7,578 nucleotides of DNA from assembly GCA_016764015.1 (NCBI GenBank), contig JAESSR010000096.1, positions 1 to 7,578 on the forward strand, written 5' to 3'. This document shows, piece after piece, positions 5,819 through 7,578 of the stretch. Both the position numbers and the translations under genes were made by a program. Below the pieces are notes generated by a model, which had not been told where the DNA came from, did no database searches, and saw only the letters and a program-made list of their open reading frames with translations. Source of the stretch: Phycisphaerales bacterium (GTDB lineage Bacteria; Planctomycetota; Phycisphaerae; Phycisphaerales; UBA1924). Numbering within the stretch: the stretch's first letter is position 1; every line of letters starts with the position of its first letter.

Positions 5819-7414
5819 ATGAGTGCCGTCACCGACCAACTCAATCTTTCACCAGAACGCACACACACCAACATCTCCTCGGCTGAACTGATGGAACGCG
5901 TCATCCTCCGCAAAGAAGGACAACTCGCTGCCAACGGCTGCGTATGTGTCAACACCGGCGACCGCACTGGCCGTTCTCCTAAAGACAAGTACCTCGTTGA
6001 CTCCCCCGCTGTCCATGACCACATCGACTGGGGCAAAGTCAACCAGCCGATGACCCAAGACAAGTTCGACAGCGCGATGGACATCGCTACCAAATACATC
6101 AACGCCCAAGACGAAGTTTTCGTCTTCGAAGGCTTCACCGGCGCAGACCTCAAGTGTCGCCTGGGTGTCAAAGTCATCACCACCATGGCGTGGCACTCAC
6201 TCTTCGCCCAAACACTCTTTATCAAACCAGGCTCAGCTTCCGACGCGGGCGATGGTTCATGGACACATGACTGGACCGTCATCAACGCGGGCACTCACAA
6301 ACTCACCGCCGATGAACAAGCAGCACTCGGCGTCACCTCCGAAACTTTCATTGCACAATCCCTCGAACAACGCATCGTCATTATCCTCGGCACCGAATAC
6401 GCCGGCGAAATGAAAAAAGGGCTCTTCTACGCCATGAACTACGACATGCCAAATGTCGGCGTCTTCCCGATGCACTGCTCCGCAAACATCGCCAAAGACG
6501 ACCCATCAAATGTCGCGCTCTTCTTCGGGCTCAGAGGCACCGGCAAAACAACACTCTCAGCCGACGAAAACCGAGCACTCATCGGCGACGACGAGCACGG
6601 CTGGGGCTCAGATGGCATCTTTAATTTCGAAGGCGGCTGCTACGCCAAAGTCATCGGACTCACCCACGAAAAAGAGCCTCAAATCTGGGACGCCATCCGC
6701 TTCGGATCTGTCCTCGAAAACACCGTACTCGATGACAACACCCGGATCCCCGACTACGACAATGTCTCCATCACCCAGAACACCAGAGTCACCTACCCAG
6801 TAGATTTCATCCCCGGCGCACAAATCCCATCGGTTGGCGGACACGCAAAGAATGTCATCTTCCTCACCGCTGATGCCTTCGGCGTCATGCCCCCAATCGC
6901 TAAGCTCACACCTGAGCAAGCGATGTACTACTTCATCAACGGGTACACCTCCAAACTCGCAGGCACCGAAGAAGGCGTCAACGAGCCAACACCCAACTTC
7001 TCACCATGCTTCGGCGGCCCATTCATGCCCCGCCGACCTTCCGAATACGCGAACATGCTCGCAGATCGCATGAAACAACACGGCGCCCATGTCTGGCTCC
7101 TCAACACAGGATGGTCCGGCGGCCCAGCCGGCGGCGAGGGCAAACGATTCTCACTCCCCTACACAAGAGCAATGGTGACCGCCATCCTCAACGGCTCACT
7201 CGATAGCATCGAAACCACCGAACACCCAGTCTTCGGGCTCCACATGCCAACCGCAGTCGAGGGAGTACCCAACGATGTCCTCGACCCACGCAACACATGG
7301 ACAGACAAAGCCGCATACGACGAGCAAGCCGACAAACTCGCCAAACTCTTCCGCACCAACGACGCCAAATACGACCTCTCCGAAGACATCCGCTCCGGCG
7401 GCCCAAAGAACTAA
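5819..7414 (+). CDS. pckA: Phosphoenolpyruvate carboxykinase (ATP)
   Basis: This cytoplasmic enzyme (EC 4.1.1.49) converts oxaloacetate plus ATP to phosphoenolpyruvate, CO2 and ADP, the entry step of gluconeogenesis from TCA-cycle carbon. At 531 residues it is close to the 540 of E. coli PckA and looks complete. Visible active-site motifs: TGDRTGRSPKDKY (R52, matching E. coli R65), YAGEMKKG (K199/K200, metal and substrate site), MHCSAN (H219), the P-loop GLRGTGKTT at 237-245 (K243), IGDDEHGW (D257/D258, metal site), R323 before the YP of VTYPVDF, and NTGWSGG at 429-435. The presence of the ATP-type P-loop, rather than GTP-type features, sets the nucleotide. One oddity is Arg at 239, where E. 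coli has Ser in GLSGTGKTT. The ATG is supported by AGAGGAG (5805-5811) seven bases upstream. It is a single-gene unit closed by the terminator at 7441-7471. Expression is probably tied to carbon source, but no recognisable operator is visible. Confidence 0.97.
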   Translation: MSAVTDQLNLSPERTHTNISSAELMERVILRKEGQLAANGCVCVNTGDRTGRSPKDKYLVDSPAVHDHIDWGKVNQPMTQDKFDSAMDIATKYINAQDEVFVFEGFTGADLKCRLGVKVITTMAWHSLFAQTLFIKPGSASDAGDGSWTHDWTVINAGTHKLTADEQAALGVTSETFIAQSLEQRIVIILGTEYAGEMKKGLFYAMNYDMPNVGVFPMHCSANIAKDDPSNVALFFGLRGTGKTTLSADENRALIGDDEHGWGSDGIFNFEGGCYAKVIGLTHEKEPQIWDAIRFGSVLENTVLDDNTRIPDYDNVSITQNTRVTYPVDFIPGAQIPSVGGHAKNVIFLTADAFGVMPPIAKLTPEQAMYYFINGYTSKLAGTEEGVNEPTPNFSPCFGGPFMPRRPSEYANMLADRMKQHGAHVWLLNTGWSGGPAGGEGKRFSLPYTRAMVTAILNGSLDSIETTEHPVFGLHMPTAVEGVPNDVLDPRNTWTDKAAYDEQADKLAKLFRTNDAKYDLSEDIRSGGPKN

Positions 7415-7440
7415 TCGAGTTCAAACAAACCAAAACTCCC

Positions 7441-7471
7441 AACCCACGACCCACAAAGTCGTGGGTTTTTT
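7441..7471 (+). terminator. Rho-independent terminator after pckA
   Basis: A perfect 10-base stem, AACCCACGAC (7441-7450) with GTCGTGGGTT (7458-7467), has a seven-base loop and runs straight into a T-run to 7471. It starts 27 bases after the pckA stop. Confidence 0.93.
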
Positions 7472-7493
7472 ATACAATCCGCCTACCAAACAC

Positions 7494-7522
7494 TTGACGA
7501 ACACCGCCGCCTCTTCTATGCT
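7494..7522 (+). promoter_or_regulatory. Sigma-70-type promoter for the gene at the right edge
   Basis: TTGACG (7494-7499, 5 of 6 match TTGACA) and TATGCT (7517-7522, 4 of 6 match TATAAT) are separated by exactly 17 bases. It sits between the pckA terminator and the next start codon, giving a predicted leader of about 38 bases. This is the best housekeeping promoter in the window. Confidence 0.7.
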
Positions 7523-7566
7523 CTCCAAAACAAGTGTGGCAGTTCAATACCAACGGAGAATAGAGC

Positions 7567-7578
7567 ATGAGCACCGTC
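7567..7578 (+). CDS. Start of an unknown gene (only MSTV visible)
   Basis: ATG at 7567 begins a frame that runs off the window after four codons. Support comes from context: a GGAG ribosome site (7555-7558) eight bases upstream and a good promoter at 7494-7522. Four residues say nothing about function. Confidence 0.55.

Noticed and set aside
5638..6294. 218-codon open frame on the minus strand across the pckA start
   Set aside because: Most of it is antisense to pckA, whose motifs and ribosome site are clear. No ribosome site or domain supports the minus-strand frame.

Overview
The window reads as a stretch of chromosome from a free-living bacterium, most likely a member of the Planctomycetota (class Phycisphaerae or close). 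This assignment is inference. It rests on tandem PilZ proteins fused to receiver-like domains, a PilJ-type hybrid kinase, the coding style (CTC for Leu and ATC for Ile dominate, with GC content moderate by eye) and the loose spacing of the genes. No 16S gene or other decisive marker is present. Apart from one repeat-like segment, nothing suggests a prophage, plasmid or genomic island.

Layout. (1) Positions 2-493 hold the 3' end of gyrB, followed by an intrinsic terminator near 555-585. (2) Positions 494-764 are noncoding and contain the terminator and a long-loop inverted repeat. (3) Positions 765-1907 and about 1967-3115 hold two tandem paralogous regulators 59 bases apart. Each has an N-terminal PilZ (cyclic di-GMP-binding) domain, a receiver-like domain and a C-terminal HPt-like helical domain. 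Both have lost the HPt histidine. The first receiver keeps its phosphoacceptor Asp but lacks the acidic pair; the second has lost every phosphorylation residue. (4) Positions 3116-3495 are noncoding: a probable terminator, then about 215 bases packed with nested inverted repeats that look like a REP/MITE-type element, then a candidate promoter. (5) Positions 3496-5406 (or from 3391) encode a membrane hybrid histidine kinase with a PilJ/NarX-type periplasmic sensor and an intact kinase core and receiver. (6) A minus-strand tRNA-His(GTG) at 5495-5568, with its own terminator, lies convergent to the kinase gene. (7) Positions 5819-7414 encode ATP-dependent PEP carboxykinase (pckA), followed by a strong terminator. 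(8) A near-consensus sigma-70 promoter drives a gene whose first four codons end the window.

How the genes may work together. gyrB, tRNA-His and pckA are housekeeping genes with no visible functional link to the centre. The three signalling genes form the interesting block. The kinase appears able to autophosphorylate and pass phosphate to its own receiver. The two PilZ proteins look able to bind cyclic di-GMP but not to carry a normal phosphorelay. A plausible reading is that they are cyclic di-GMP-responsive docking or adaptor proteins that use degenerate receiver and HPt folds for protein contacts, possibly with the neighbouring kinase. That link is inferred from gene order only.
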